From NCBI GenBank assembly GCA_021521415.1, contig JAIQDT010003556.1, forward strand, positions 227,748 through 291,747: 64,000 nt of DNA. Reading direction: 5' to 3'. Origin of the DNA: Bidens hawaiensis (taxonomy: Eukaryota; Streptophyta; Magnoliopsida; Asterales; Asteraceae). The notes beneath the pieces are model-generated. The model was not told the origin of the DNA and did no database searches. It was given only the letters and a program-made list of their open reading frames with translations. A program made the translations under genes and the position numbers. Shown here one piece after another: positions 22,387 through 33,941 of this stretch. The stretch's first letter is position 1, and each line of letters starts with the position of its first letter.

Positions 22387-22910
22387 TGTAAGGCCCCGAA
22401 CCCTAGGAGCCCCACAGTTGGTATTCATACAAAATATAGATTAAAGTAATTAAACTTGAAAACAGTTTCTTCCATTAAAACAAACATCTCATAGTGTAAG
22501 TTCAGTGGAAAACATAAATAGTGAAGTAAGTTCCCTAAAACCCGGGAATTTTGCCCAAAACCAACTTTAAAACATAATTCATGAAACTTTTTAAAATCAA
22601 ATTGTTCAAAGTACATTCTTCCATCCACGTATGCCCTTCACCGTCCAAGTAGCTTCGTGCACGTCTAAGCGATAAGGCATCCTCTTCCTAACCTGAAACT
22701 CACACTAACATGCACACAAAGTCAGCTTGAGCTGAGTGAGTTCAAGTTTTAAGTAAATAATATCAATAATAACAAATATGGTAGACATACCAAAAGTTTT
22801 TAAAGTAAAAAAGAGTGCATCCATTAAGTCATCATTACCGAAGACTAAACATTCTCATACATACATATACCAAAGATATATATATAAACATCCTTTCAAG
22901 TACATCCCTA

Positions 22911-22917
22911 TATATAT

Positions 22918-22970
<53 letters not shown>

Positions 22971-22971
22971 A
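22911..22971. repeat. (AT)n microsatellite
   Basis: About 60 bp of nearly pure TA repeats inside the solo LTR. It lies at the same place as the shorter TATATATA in the gypsy-1 LTRs, so it expanded in place. Confidence 0.9.
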
Positions 22972-23110
22972 CATCCACGTATAACATTTAGGGTCGAGCA
23001 AACGTACAACCCAAACACGTAACATCCACGCATGCAAACACAAAGTAGGCATACGCAACATCCGTAGTCGAAACGACTACAACTCCGCCAAATATAGGCC
23101 AAACAATAAT

Positions 23111-23113
23111 GTA

Positions 23114-23164
<51 letters not shown>
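23111..23164. repeat. (AT)n microsatellite
   Basis: A second long TA run in the solo LTR, also an expansion of a short run in the gypsy-1 LTRs (around 2888 and 9545). Confidence 0.9.
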
Positions 23165-23167
<3 letters not shown>

Positions 23168-25047
23168 ACATCCAAGGCCTACCATATACTAGCAAGCCTA
23201 TATAAAATCGTTTAAAACATTTCATCAAGTAAGAAAAATACTTAGGTGTGCATGCTAGCCCAAAACTTGAAAAGAGTGAAAAGGGGCATCATAAACTCAC
23301 CTGACACAAGACGCGGATTCACCATGAACTAGAGAATCTCTAAGAAATCCCAAAACTAAAACACCTGTCGGTTTACATTCAATCAATACTAATGACATCA
23401 AGATGACTCGTTTATCCTACGAGACATTCTAACATGGTTCGAGTTACCTAAACCCTCAACCTCATCAAACTTACTCACAACAGCCCCCGAACTCTCACTT
23501 TCACCAATTCGACCCTTAGGTACTCCCGGGAATAAAGAATTCCCAAATTACCCCCAGAAGCACTAGTTGATACTAATACGCGCGTTTAAGAGTCGATTAG
23601 GCCATTAACATCCAACTCAGCCCCATGTGGACCCAACATGATAAAATCACAGCCAACAAGTCGACACGACGCTACACGAGTCAAATGGGTCGGTAACTTG
23701 CAAGTACAACGCACTAACTACTCAATAAACGCAATTGCGCGTTGTACCGACCCGTTGGAGTAACCGACAACCAATTCAGCCCCATAACTTATAAAAATGA
23801 ATTTTGAACAGCCCGTACATCAAACCATGTGTCCCCGAGCTGAATTGGTCATTAATCACTTCAACCCTCTCGTTAAACACACCAAACTACAATTCTAGTC
23901 AACCGAACACTAACAATCAAGCTACAACTAGTTGACCAATCTAGCGAACACCAATGAACACAATACTTAAGTATGATATACGGGACATACCTATGAAGAT
24001 TGGGGTGCAAAAACTCACTTTGAACAGCCCCGAAAAGAACACAATTGAACATCCATCGGTTAAGCCTAAAACGAACTTATTGATCAATAACAAGTAAAAC
24101 GTGTAGATTTTAGCATGCGAATATGCATTTAATTATATAGGATAACCTTTGAAATAAATTATTAAATTTTTACCAGACTATAATAAATGTCTTAGGTTTA
24201 CAAAAATATTATTATTATATTTTTCTATTGGAAACAAAAATTATAAAAATTCCTCCAACACAGCAAGGTACGTGCAGCTATTTCAGTGCGCAACAAAATG
24301 GTTTTATTTTTATAAAAATAATTACCTAGCCAAATTAAATGATTCCAATCGGGTTTGGTTCCTAACTCAAAATACTAACTTCCAGAAGTGGAACCAACCA
24401 ATTTAGACTTGTCGAAAAAGGGTTATGACGTCGGGAAGACAGACCAGAATCCGTCATCCAGCATCAGCTTTGACACTAGATCTTATAAAATCATAAAAAC
24501 CATTCAAATCTCGTCCTAAAATTACATATTATACCTTTCTGGAAACTAGACTCAAAGTAGAATATCATGGAAACAAGAATAGATCAATAACAATGGATTA
24601 TCATCACGTTACAGACCCTACAATAAACGTATACGAATCTGTCAGCAAACTGTTATCATCAAAACTCAACCTTAACGACTAATAAGCGCGTTAATATGAT
24701 CAATTAAGGTGTAAAAGACATGGGGAATCATAAAACCGACCTTGAATTGAAGTTTTTACGGTTTAATCTTGGCGGAACAGAAGATAAACCGCCAGGGGGG
24801 GGGGGTTCAGGTCCGATCGGCTGCGCAAATGGGTTTAAGGTTAGGGTATTTCATTATTTTATGATATAAAATAAATGTTACACATTAGCCCTCAAAGTTT
24901 AAGGGATATGGTAACTTGGAAGGAAAGGTTGGATAATTTAACATACCGAGATGACGTAAAGGCTCCCGAGAAACGTCGGTTAAATCCCGAGAATAATACA
25001 TACTTTTCAAGCTTTAACTCTTGGAACCGAAATTAACAGGCGTTACA

Positions 25048-25132
25048 CACTAACACACACACATATACATATGACATTGAAGACCTATACAATAAAAACT
25101 AAGAACCTAGCAATAGATATTAAGCTCTCACA
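25048..25132 (-). repeat. copia-3 3' LTR, proximal (start) part
   Basis: On the minus strand it begins TGTGAGAGCTTAAT just after the purine tract CCAATGGGGAGTT (25133-25145). It continues at 22386 beyond the solo LTR. Confidence 0.7.
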
Positions 25133-25460
25133 AACTCCCCATTGGATGTTGCTAGGTCTTGACCTTTAGTCTTCACTCTTTCATACCAAAAACTTTTTAC
25201 CTGTACTCCCTCCTCATGTCTTCCCATGAAAGTTTTGTTGAGGGCTTCTGATTTATGGGAATTGATTCCCCTACACCTTTGTATTGATATTTCTTCTAAG
25301 AAGCTTTTATGACATTTTCTTTTATCTCACGCTCACGCACTTTCCCCTTAAGCTCTTCCTCCTCACCCATCTTGAACCACTTGCACTTCTAATATTTATG
25401 ACTGATTCACACCACTTTCTGATATTGCATAGCAGAGGCATGATGCTTTTCACAAGAAAC
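25133..25460 (-). other. copia-3 3' UTR and polypurine tract
   Basis: Non-coding stretch between ORF3-B and the LTR. Minus strand CCAATGGGGAGTT at 25133-25145 is the polypurine tract. I see nothing else in it. Confidence 0.6.
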
Positions 25461-28400
25461 TTATATCTTTGATTTGTATAACGTCTCTATGTCTTTCTCC
25501 GAGCAATTTATTAACCACATCGGGTCCATCACATCAATCACATCCCAAACTCCATCTCGATTCAACACAATCTGAGCTTCACCCTGATTCTCATCATAGT
25601 ACCACCATCTGAAGTATATATGAAAGTCTTGTTCCATCAGGTACATTGGGATAACTTTCAATGTTTGTGGCTGCTTGTACATCCATGTATCTGTGATGTG
25701 CAACTTCTGAATCTGCACTTGGCCTGCCTCTTGATAAAATCCCATATTTCTTTCACCGGCCCACGATTAATAATTCGTTTTCTATAATGTCCACCACATC
25801 CATCTAGGGTAAAGATTTTAATTAACATAGGCTTTCAAAGTACTGTACCCCAAATGTCCTTCTAAAAGCTATTTTCCTGATCTTCGACAAATAGGCAATA
25901 CTGACAACTTTGCCTAGCTTCACCTCCTTTTCCTTTTGATATTACTAGACAGGCTTCAAGTATACCCGTTTCGGCTCGATCTTTTGTCTCTCAAACCATT
26001 CTTCCTGCTCTTGACTATTAACCTCTTCTTCCTCATTAGACTTGCCTTTGTCAGATGGTATCGGGTTACCTTGACTATCCAACTCCTGACATAACATCTC
26101 AATCTCCTCATCAAACTCAAGAAATACCTTATCTGTTTTGAAATATGTCATTGCCTCTTTGTCTAATTCTTCTCCTTGAATAGGCTCATTCACCAGAACA
26201 ACATTCACATCATCAATCGAACCTAACTCTTTCTCAAAATCGAATACAAACTCCTCCTCTGTTACGTACAGCATTTTAGCAATATCAACTCGACCAAGCT
26301 CAATCTCACCTTCTTCTAACTCCTCTCAAGTAGATGAAAATCTAACAAGAGGCTTATAAGTAATAGGGTTCAAAATCTAACACTTCAAGCTCATCAACAT
26401 TACCTACAACCTTAGTTTGTTTTTGAGTAGGCTCATTCTCAGCAACAGGCTCAATAACATATTCCACAACAGTACTAGCACTAGATCCAATCAAAACTCC
26501 AAGTCCTTCACCCGAACTAGGATCATCATTGTCAACATCATCAAAATCATCATGATCTGGAGAATCACCATAATCTACCAATTCTTAATCATCATCTTGT
26601 TCTTCCTCAACATCTTGATCAACAACAGGTTCTACCAGTACCTCAGGTTCAATCACAGGTTCAACAATAGCAGGTTCAACTACCACTAGTTCAACTACAA
26701 GTTCAACAACCTTTTCAGCTTCAACTACCGGCACAAAACTAGATGATGAACCACCAACTTTAGGAATCTCAACTTGAATAGTTGGTTCATCCACTTTTCC
26801 TTTCCCTTTAGCATCAACTCTATCTTGATCAGACTGCATACAAAACTCAATCTCTTCAACACAAGCTTCGCCACCATAAACTTTAGTAAAAATCTTGTGA
26901 TCAGCTGTGGTATTCTCCTACTCATTCCTCAAATTAATACCAAGTTTTTCTTCAAGAACAGCAAAATATCTCATGTGAAGATTTAACAAATTTGCTTGTT
27001 GCTTGCATCTCAACTCACCATCTTCAATCATTCTCCTCTAGTTAGCATTCTCTTTACGTAATCTTTCATTCTCAGCAACCAAAGTCTCAATTTTAATACC
27101 CTGTTCTGTGACAATACTCTTCAGCGAATCATGATCTTTGAATGTTGGAAAATCACCGAAACAGCTTGCATCAAGTGAATGTAAACTGAAATCAGGAACT
27201 TTTTCAGTTACTTTTGGTGACACATGTGGCTCTTGGACTTGTGGAGATGGTTCCACAGTAGGTGTCTTCAAAATATAATCGTCTCTTCGAAAATCCACAA
27301 CTAGTTCTTCAACCAAAAAATCAGGATTCATCCGAGTAACAATAACCTCAGGTTGCTCAATCTCTAGTTCATCAATTAGTTTTCAGCTTTGGAGATTCAG
27401 ACCTTTTTGACTTTTTCTTTATGCGCACAACCTTCTGCTTAACCTGCTTCTCAACCATTGCTTTAGGCACATATGACTCATCCTGTTTATCTGCAGTTTT
27501 CCTTTTCTTAGAGCTCTCAGCCTTTTTCTCGAAACGGGCATGCAGATTTGCTAACGCCATACGTCTACCCTCAGAATCAGAATCCGTTTCTTCAGGGTCT
27601 TTATCCTAGGTAGCAGAATACACCTCTTATTGAGTCACTGGTGTTACCACTTCCTTCTTTATAACTTTTCTCTTCTTTTTCCTTTGGAGCCACAGATTCT
27701 CCTTCTGACTAAGACTCAATCTTGATAAACCTTTTTCCCACCGACTTATAATAAAACATCAATCTATTCTCCGTTTCCCGATCTAAGTCGCTCTCATCAT
27801 TCCTCCACTTGTTCTCTGTTGGTGCAACATACTCAGGATTCTTCAAATAACCAAACAGACCCCTGAACTTTGGTATATCTTCTTCTTTAACATTCTAGTA
27901 AAAAGCTAACTTGGCCAAATTGTTACCAGCCATATGATCAAGAAATATCTTCAGTCCTTCTAACTTGATTGGAGGAAATATATCCTCGACGAACATCTGA
28001 AAAAAAAATGTGGATACTGCCTCCACTGTTTGTCTCCAAAATTCATTTTCATGTTTTCCAGTATCACGCGAGAAAAATTTTAATTCAGATTCAAACACAG
28101 AGCTAGCATCGTGCTCATCTGATAATTAAAAATATCATCATATCCTCCCTTTCGATGACCGAGGCAATGAATTACCACATGCACCAGATACTTGTATGGT
28201 CAGGATAATCCAGTCTTCTTCAATGCTAATATGTTCAATGAATCTCTATATACCATTCAAAGCATACAACCGTTGACTTGTTGGTCATCAAGGTTAACTA
28301 GATCTGACGGTTATCTCCAAACTCTAATACCCTTCGGATCAAGGCTTCATCAACAACAATCTTTTGTCCTTGCACTGTGGTATGAATATCCTTCCCAATC

Positions 28401-28533
28401 ACCTTGGCATTATTTCAAAAATAAGAAACAATACTCTCATATGGATCAGCTACATGAGTCATAGCTTTGAAGATTCTGGATCTCTTTAGAAATGGCATGA
28501 TCACAGCAAGTTTCTTGGCCTTGGGATCTTCTT
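25461..28533 (-). pseudogene. ORF3-B: accessory protein gene of copia-3 (N-terminus lost)
   Basis: Minus-strand fragments in order: SIVSYF, VDEALIRRVLEF and GHRKGGYDD-type conserved region (28450-28110); ORF 28098-27895; a Lys/Arg-rich NLS-like stretch KKKSKRSESPKLK (27560-27372); FPTFKDHDSLKSIVTEQG followed by a heptad-like IETLVAENERLRKEN coil (27331-27038); a Val/Glu/Pro acidic region (26839-26585); GDSPDHDDFDDVDNDD acidic cluster (26581-26354); MLYVTEEEFVFDFEKELG (26274-25945); and a C-terminal part (25745-25461). Stops and frameshifts separate them. From 27250 to 26230 it is clearly homologous to ORF3-C. The copia-2 LTR at 28534 removed the start. Function unknown. Confidence 0.7.
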
Positions 28534-28938
28534 TGTTAGAACATAATGTCTATTGCAAAGGTCTTAGATGAATTAGATATGATTGTATGGGCTTAAAATG
28601 TCAAATGTATTTTTTGGTTATTGAGTTTAACGTATAAGTCATATGGAACGCATATGATATGCGGCGCACAACATATGCACCGTATATCATATACGCCTAT
28701 ATTGTCTTTCATGTTGAGTCCTATAAATAGTGGACTTATGCGTTATTATGTAGAGTCTTGGCAGATGTTAGAGTGAGAGAGTAGAACGAGAAAGTAGCCA
28801 AAGTTTCATATCTTGTAATCTTTCAACTTATCAATGAATTTGAGCTTAATGTTTACTTGATTGTGTTCATTCTCAATGGCTTCCGCACATTGAGTTATAG
28901 GCTGTAATATCTAGAGATCCTAGATGCAATCTACATCA
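28534..28938 (+). repeat. copia-2 5' LTR
   Basis: TGTTAGAACAT...CTACATCA. A TATA box CCTATAAATAG lies at about 28730 and the 9-mer CGTATAAGT at 28631-28639, within alternating TATACG/CATATG sequence that gives imperfect palindromes. By comparison with copia-3 the LTR ends at CTACATCA (28938). The 18 bp before the PBS then look like an insertion; the alternative end is CTTTCA at 28956. Confidence 0.7.
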
Positions 28939-28958
28939 AGATTCCAGGTCCTTTCAAG

Positions 28959-28970
28959 TGGTATCAGAGC
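28959..28970 (+). other. copia-2 primer binding site (tRNA-Met type)
   Basis: TGGTATCAGAGC, exact, preceded by CAAG. It lies 20 bp from the LTR end suggested by the copia-3 LTR. Confidence 0.88.
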
Positions 28971-29392
28971 TTTATGGTTCATTACTAGCTTGAACACTTC
29001 AAGTTTTCCAAGGTTTTCTCTCTACATTCAAAGTCCACCGTCAAAAGTTCTTCAAACATTCTCAAAACCTTCCTTATACATCCATGTGAAATCATTAAAA
29101 TTTTCATTCAATTCCTACATCATTTGCACCTTCAAATTCCAAATTTACCAAAATGATGATATTCACCGCATATGTCTTGGAACCGTTTATGTTGATCATG
29201 TATAACATATACGGCGTATAACATATACGCCGCATATGTTATAAGGTGAACACATATACGTTGACTTGAAACACATAAGTTGACAATTCTTTAACCTCAT
29301 AACATATCCGTTGACCAAAACTTATACGTTGACTTTCCTTGTTTTCATACATATCCGTTGACAAGAAGTGATATACATTAACTTTGACCAAA
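28971..29392 (+). promoter_or_regulatory. copia-2 5' leader with a hairpin and a TTGAC (W-box-like) cluster
   Basis: An 18-bp inverted repeat with a single mismatch (29201-29218 and 29226-29243, 7-nt loop) is followed by six TTGAC cores at 29261, 29280, 29311, 29329, 29358 and 29384, most preceded by TATACG or ATATCCG. TTGAC(C/T) is the core bound by plant WRKY factors. Known plant retrotransposons respond to stress, so a regulatory role is plausible but inferred. The gag ATG follows at 29393. Confidence 0.55.
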
Positions 29393-32300
29393 ATGGAAAA
29401 CCTAAATGCGTTTGTGTCACAGCCGTCTATCCTTCTTCAAAACATTAACTTGGAAAATGAAATGGGGACAGCAAACAAGCCTCCTAAACTACTCAGAATG
29501 GAAGATTATCCTTCATGGGCTGGCAAGTTTGAGACATATGTTCAAGCTTTGAACTACGAAACATGGACTGCCGTGGAGGAAGAGTACATGATTCCCAAGA
29601 ATGAGATTGGGGAAAATTACCGATTACTCAAATTGCTGATGCAGAAAAGTCTCTGTTCTTAAAAGAGAAGAAAATATTAAATCTATTTCAACAAGCCATC
29701 AAAGCCGAGATCTTTTCAAATCTTGCAGCATAATGGTTCTTGTTATTCAATTTGGCATGCATTGTTGAACAAAGATCGTGGAAACCCTGATATGAGAAAG
29801 AGTAAAATAGCATTGCTAAAGTAAGAATTCAATATATTTACTGAAGTCAATGGTGAGTCTTTCGCACAGTTGATTGAAAGATACTACTACCTGGTGAATG
29901 AAATAAAGAGGCTGAAAATTGACAAGCCAGAGTATGAGTACATTGATAAGCTTGCTGATGCATTACCTGAAGAATGGGGTGCTTTTATCATAATTCAACA
30001 ATCAAACCCTATTGTTTATGCCCGTCTGAATCCTACAATTTTTATCGAGAAGCTGGGAGCTCATGACCTGGAATTGAAAAAGAAACAAAAGATGAAATCT
30101 ACAGCCGTATCACAAGATGTGGGATTATATTACAAAGGTTCTCAATCGAGTGTTTCTTCAAATCCCAATATTCCTACTGTATTATGTGCTGAAAAAACTG
30201 GTCAAGCATTTGTTACCAGTGTACCTACTACTTCTTCTACTCCACATTATAGTAGTAGTTACTCAGGAACCACACCAAATTCTCAAGTTTCAAGTACATA
30301 AGATTCTGATGTTATACAGTGTAACATAGCTGTGAACCTGAAGAATACGGGAAACATGACCACTGACACTATCAAGGAACATATTGCATTTCTGGGATCT
30401 GTTCTAGAATCTTAAGAGTTCTTGGTTACGGGTCGCATTGGAAAATTACAATATGACAAAAGAAGATTATGATCAGATCAACCCAAAAGAAATGGAAATG
30501 ATTAACATAAGGTGGTTCATGGCTAGTGTGAAAAGACGAGCTCAGAGATTCAAAGAAATCACTGTTACGAATGTGCTTGATAGTACAACATCAAAGTTAG
30601 GCTTTGACAAGTCTAAAGTGAGATGTTTTCGTTGCATAGAGAAAGGATATGTCAAGAGGGAATGCACTAGCAAAAGTGTGGAGGATAATGCATCAAATCC
30701 TTTTGGGCGGGATTACTACAAGCAAGCAATATATCATCGTCCAGAGGGAGAATCATCATAGGGAAAGATACCTACTGAAGCTTCAACTTCACAGCAAAAG
30801 GAAGCTACAACACAAGTTGATGAAGGTTTCAATTGGAACTCGGTATTCCAAGCTAGCATGGCTCAAATGGTTGATGAAGATAAACAAATGGATATGGATG
30901 AAAATGAGGTATAGGATGAGGTTAAGATGGAGACTGTGATTAAAAAGTCTGATGAGATGATAGATGATTTGGTTGAAGCCGAAGTGGTTAATGATGAGGG
31001 CTTGGACAAGGTGTTGAATGAACAAATCAACAGGTTGTGCAAGAAGTTGATCATGATACTTCTGATGACGAACTTCCTTGAACATACGATAAGATTCATG
31101 AGGTTCATTCTAACTATTTTATTTCATTATTTCCTCCTGATATTATAGAAAGTTTTGTAGGATGGTTCTATGAAGAAGATGTTTCTCAAGTCAAGGTATA
31201 ATTGACTTTGGAGTGGAAGAGGATGAAGAAATTTCATAAGTCAACAAATCAAAGGAATCAGCTACTGTTGAGGAAAAGTTCATTGAAGGTGTGGTGAAAG
31301 ATATCACTGATGAAGATTCAGAAATTTCAAGTGATGAACCAACCGAACAAGCATTTATGGCAAATGAGGTAATTCTAAACTCAAATTTATGTGAAAAATG
31401 TGAATTGCCTTGTGATGAATGTGACTTTAAGACTCTTGAAATTAAGGAGTTAAAAAGACACTATAACAAATCTTTGTTTGATCTGAATGTAGTTAATGAG
31501 TCATATTTGAAACTTCAATCGTCTGAAAAAACTTTATGGGAAAGAATTTTACAAAGATTAGAAAACCATTTCAATGTTAAAACACACGGTTGAAGACAAA
31601 CAAATTGCCATTAACAGATATATATAGATGAAAATGCTTCACTCAAACTTGAGCTTCAAACACTCAAGATTGAGACTGAAAGGGTGAATTTGAAATTAGC
31701 AAGCTATGCCTCATCATCATATATTCTTGATCACATTATTCCAAAACAATCAACAAAACCAAAAGATAATGAGACTGGGAACATAAAAGAGGATTTTCAT
31801 GTTGTGCCTCCACCAATGTGGAATGCTTATATTCCCAAGAAACCAAAAGGTTTCAAGAAGGCATTGAATGTGGAAATTAATACTCCACATCATGATAATT
31901 CAAAACCTGCTGATGATACGTCTGAAAAAATGAGAATAAAAGTTCTGGATGTGAGATGTCAACTGGTGTAAGAATGGCAGAATCAGTGTTGACTGTGGAA
32001 AAGGTTAATGATGGGTTGGGTAAGGAAAAAGAAGTTGTGGAATCAAAAAAATTTGCAACAAGTTTTTGTCACAAACAAGCTAAATCACTTCAAGAGAAAA
32101 AGATTGTGATTGTGCATGGCAAAACTTCTGAATCTGAAAAAGAAGCAGTATTTAGAAATCAATCAAATGATGAGTTTTATCGTTTGAAAGTAGAACGTGA
32201 TCAGGTTAAAATGACACCTCAAATCAATAAGTTCATTTATAGGAGACGTTGTTTTAATTGCAATAAAGTTGGGCATGTGTTTTACGCTTGTCCAAATCGC

Positions 32301-32530
32301 TACAAACATGATCACATTCCGCCTCGAAAGAGTGTGACTAACAAACCTGGTTTAGGTTATGTGAATGAAATTACAAATGAGTGTTTCAGAAAATGTGAAA
32401 TCTTAAGACAAAATGAGCCCTTTAAAATTGATGTTGAAAAGATTGTTAAAACTGATGTTTCAAAATCAAAAATTTCAAAATCAATGCAAACACCGTTTTA
32501 CAGCAAAAGGCAAGCCACAGGTCAAAACTA
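29393..32530 (+). pseudogene. copia-2 gag with two widely spaced zinc knuckles (decayed)
   Basis: MENLNAFVSQPS at 29393, then the copia gag core KPPKLLRMEDYPSWAGKF and TYVQALNYETWTAVEEEY. A frameshift follows at about 29660; 29870-30301 continues (IERYYYLVNEIKRL, YIDKLADALPEEWG). Knuckle 1 at about 30620 reads CFRCIEKGYVKREC, with Tyr where the zinc-binding His should be. A long acidic and coiled-coil linker (30780-32000, including CEKCELPCDECDFK) leads to knuckle 2, CFNCNKVGHVFYAC, at about 32252. Gag forms the particle and the knuckles bind RNA. Several stops and frame changes make it non-functional. Confidence 0.82.
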
Positions 32531-32749
32531 GGTGTTAAAAACTGTTGTTAAACCACCATAGGTTGTTGAATAGGTAATAGCTAAGTTTGAGTCACAAGTA
32601 ACCAGTGAAGATTCTTTCTCGTGTGTTTCAGATAATGATGAAATTAAGTTGTTATACAAAAAATTCAAACAACCCAAGACCAAGAAGGCTTGGGTGTCCT
32701 TGTTTCACTAACCTCTTAACTATATGTGCAAGGGCTTTCAAGATCCCAC

Positions 32750-33941
32750 GATTCTCGTTGGATAATGGATAGTGGAGCCTCTAGGCACATGACAGGTACT
32801 CTCTACTAGCTGAATGATGTCAAATCAATAAGATGAGGGTATGTCGGTTTTGCTGGAAACCAAAGAGGACAGATAGTTGGTGAGGGCACATTAACAAATG
32901 GAAAGGTTACATTTGAGAATGTCAACTACATTTTAGAGTTGGAGAATAATTTGCTTAGCATATCACAGATTTTTGATAAACACTTCTCTACACGCTTTAC
33001 GGACCGAGAGTGTTTGATTTTGAAACCGGGTTTCAAAATACCTGAAGAGTGGATTCTTATGCGTGCTCCACGAGAGAATGATCTTTATGTCATCAATATG
33101 AGCACTGCATCAACATCTTTAGGGTCTGCTCAGTATTTCGTCTCAAGAGCATCTGAACGTGAATCTATTTTATGGCATCGAAGGATGGGACATATAAGTT
33201 TAAGGAAAATGATCCATCTGGTTCACAAGAATCTGGTATAAAGAGTTAACTTGAGGAATTTTCAATTAAGCGAAGAATGCTTTGATTGTAAGAAGGGAAA
33301 GCAAACAAAGATATCCCATACAAAGAAACTTGTCAACTCCATCAACTTACCTTTTGAACGTCTTCATATGGATCTATTTGGTCCAATGAATGTCAAAAGT
33401 ATCACAGGAGAACTTTATTGTCTTGTGGTTACTGATGACTATTCAAGATTTTCATGGGTGACGTTTTTGGAATCAAAAGATGAGACATTTGATTCCCTCA
33501 TGATCCTACTCAAGAAGTTGGAGATTTTGTATAATCTACCTATCCGGCGAATAAGAAGTGACAATGGGATGGAGTTCAAGAACAATAGGATGCTTGAGTA
33601 CTGTAATGACCGGGGGATTCTTCATGAATTCAGGGCGCCCTACACTCCACAACAAAATGGGGTTGCTGAACGAAAGAATCGAATCTCGATTGAAACGGCT
33701 CGAACTATGCTTTCAAATTCGAAATTACCAGTTAATTTTTGGTCCGAAGCAGTGGCGGCAGCTTGTTATACACTCAATCGGGTGCTTACAGTAAAGAAAT
33801 TTGGCAAGACGTGTTTTGAGCTACTAAATCGTCGAAAACCAAATTTGAAGTGGCTTGAACCGTTTGGATCAACGTGTACCGTTCATGACCCAAATGGGAA
33901 ATTTGGTCCCAAATCTATTGAAGGTTTCTTTGTGGGATATG
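32750..33941 (+). pseudogene. copia-2 pol, protease to integrase core
   Basis: Protease active site WIMDSGASRHMTG at about 32765; ENNLLSISQIFDK at 32939; pre-integrase finger LWHRRMGHISLRKM (HxxxH, 33171) and CFDCKKGK (33281); the integrase core with HMDLFGPM (first Asp), RSDNGMEFKNN (second Asp) and NGVAERKNR (Glu), then FFVGY. Stops near 32808 and at 33240. The reading frame is cut at 33941 by the gypsy-2 LTR. From 33251 on it is unbroken, with all three catalytic acidic residues present. Confidence 0.9.

Larger units (their letters stand above)
22387..25047 (-). mobile_element. Solo gypsy LTR (gypsy-1-related) with perfect TSD
   Basis: 2661 bp, TGTAAGGCC...GCGTTACA, flanked by exact CACTA repeats (22382-22386, 25048-25052). 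It aligns with the gypsy-1 LTR over its ends and many inner blocks (CCCACAGTTGGTA, CTTCACCGTCCAAGTAGC, AACATCCACGTATAACA) but lacks the GGCCCA array. No internal region: the product of LTR-LTR recombination. Orientation inferred from gypsy-1. Confidence 0.92.
22062..28533 (-). mobile_element. copia-3: minus-strand copia element, 3' LTR plus ORF3 only
   Basis: On the minus strand: ORF3-B (from 28533 downward), a purine tract (25133-25145), then an LTR TGTGAGAGC...CTACATCA from 25132 to 22062, interrupted by a solo gypsy LTR. The LTR resembles the copia-2 5' LTR (shared start TGTnAGA, CTATTGC block, CCTATAAATAGT, ATCTTGTAATC, GAGCTTAATGTT). Its N-terminal ORF3 end is cut by the copia-2 LTR at 28534. 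It lies inside the copia-4 pol. Confidence 0.75.
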
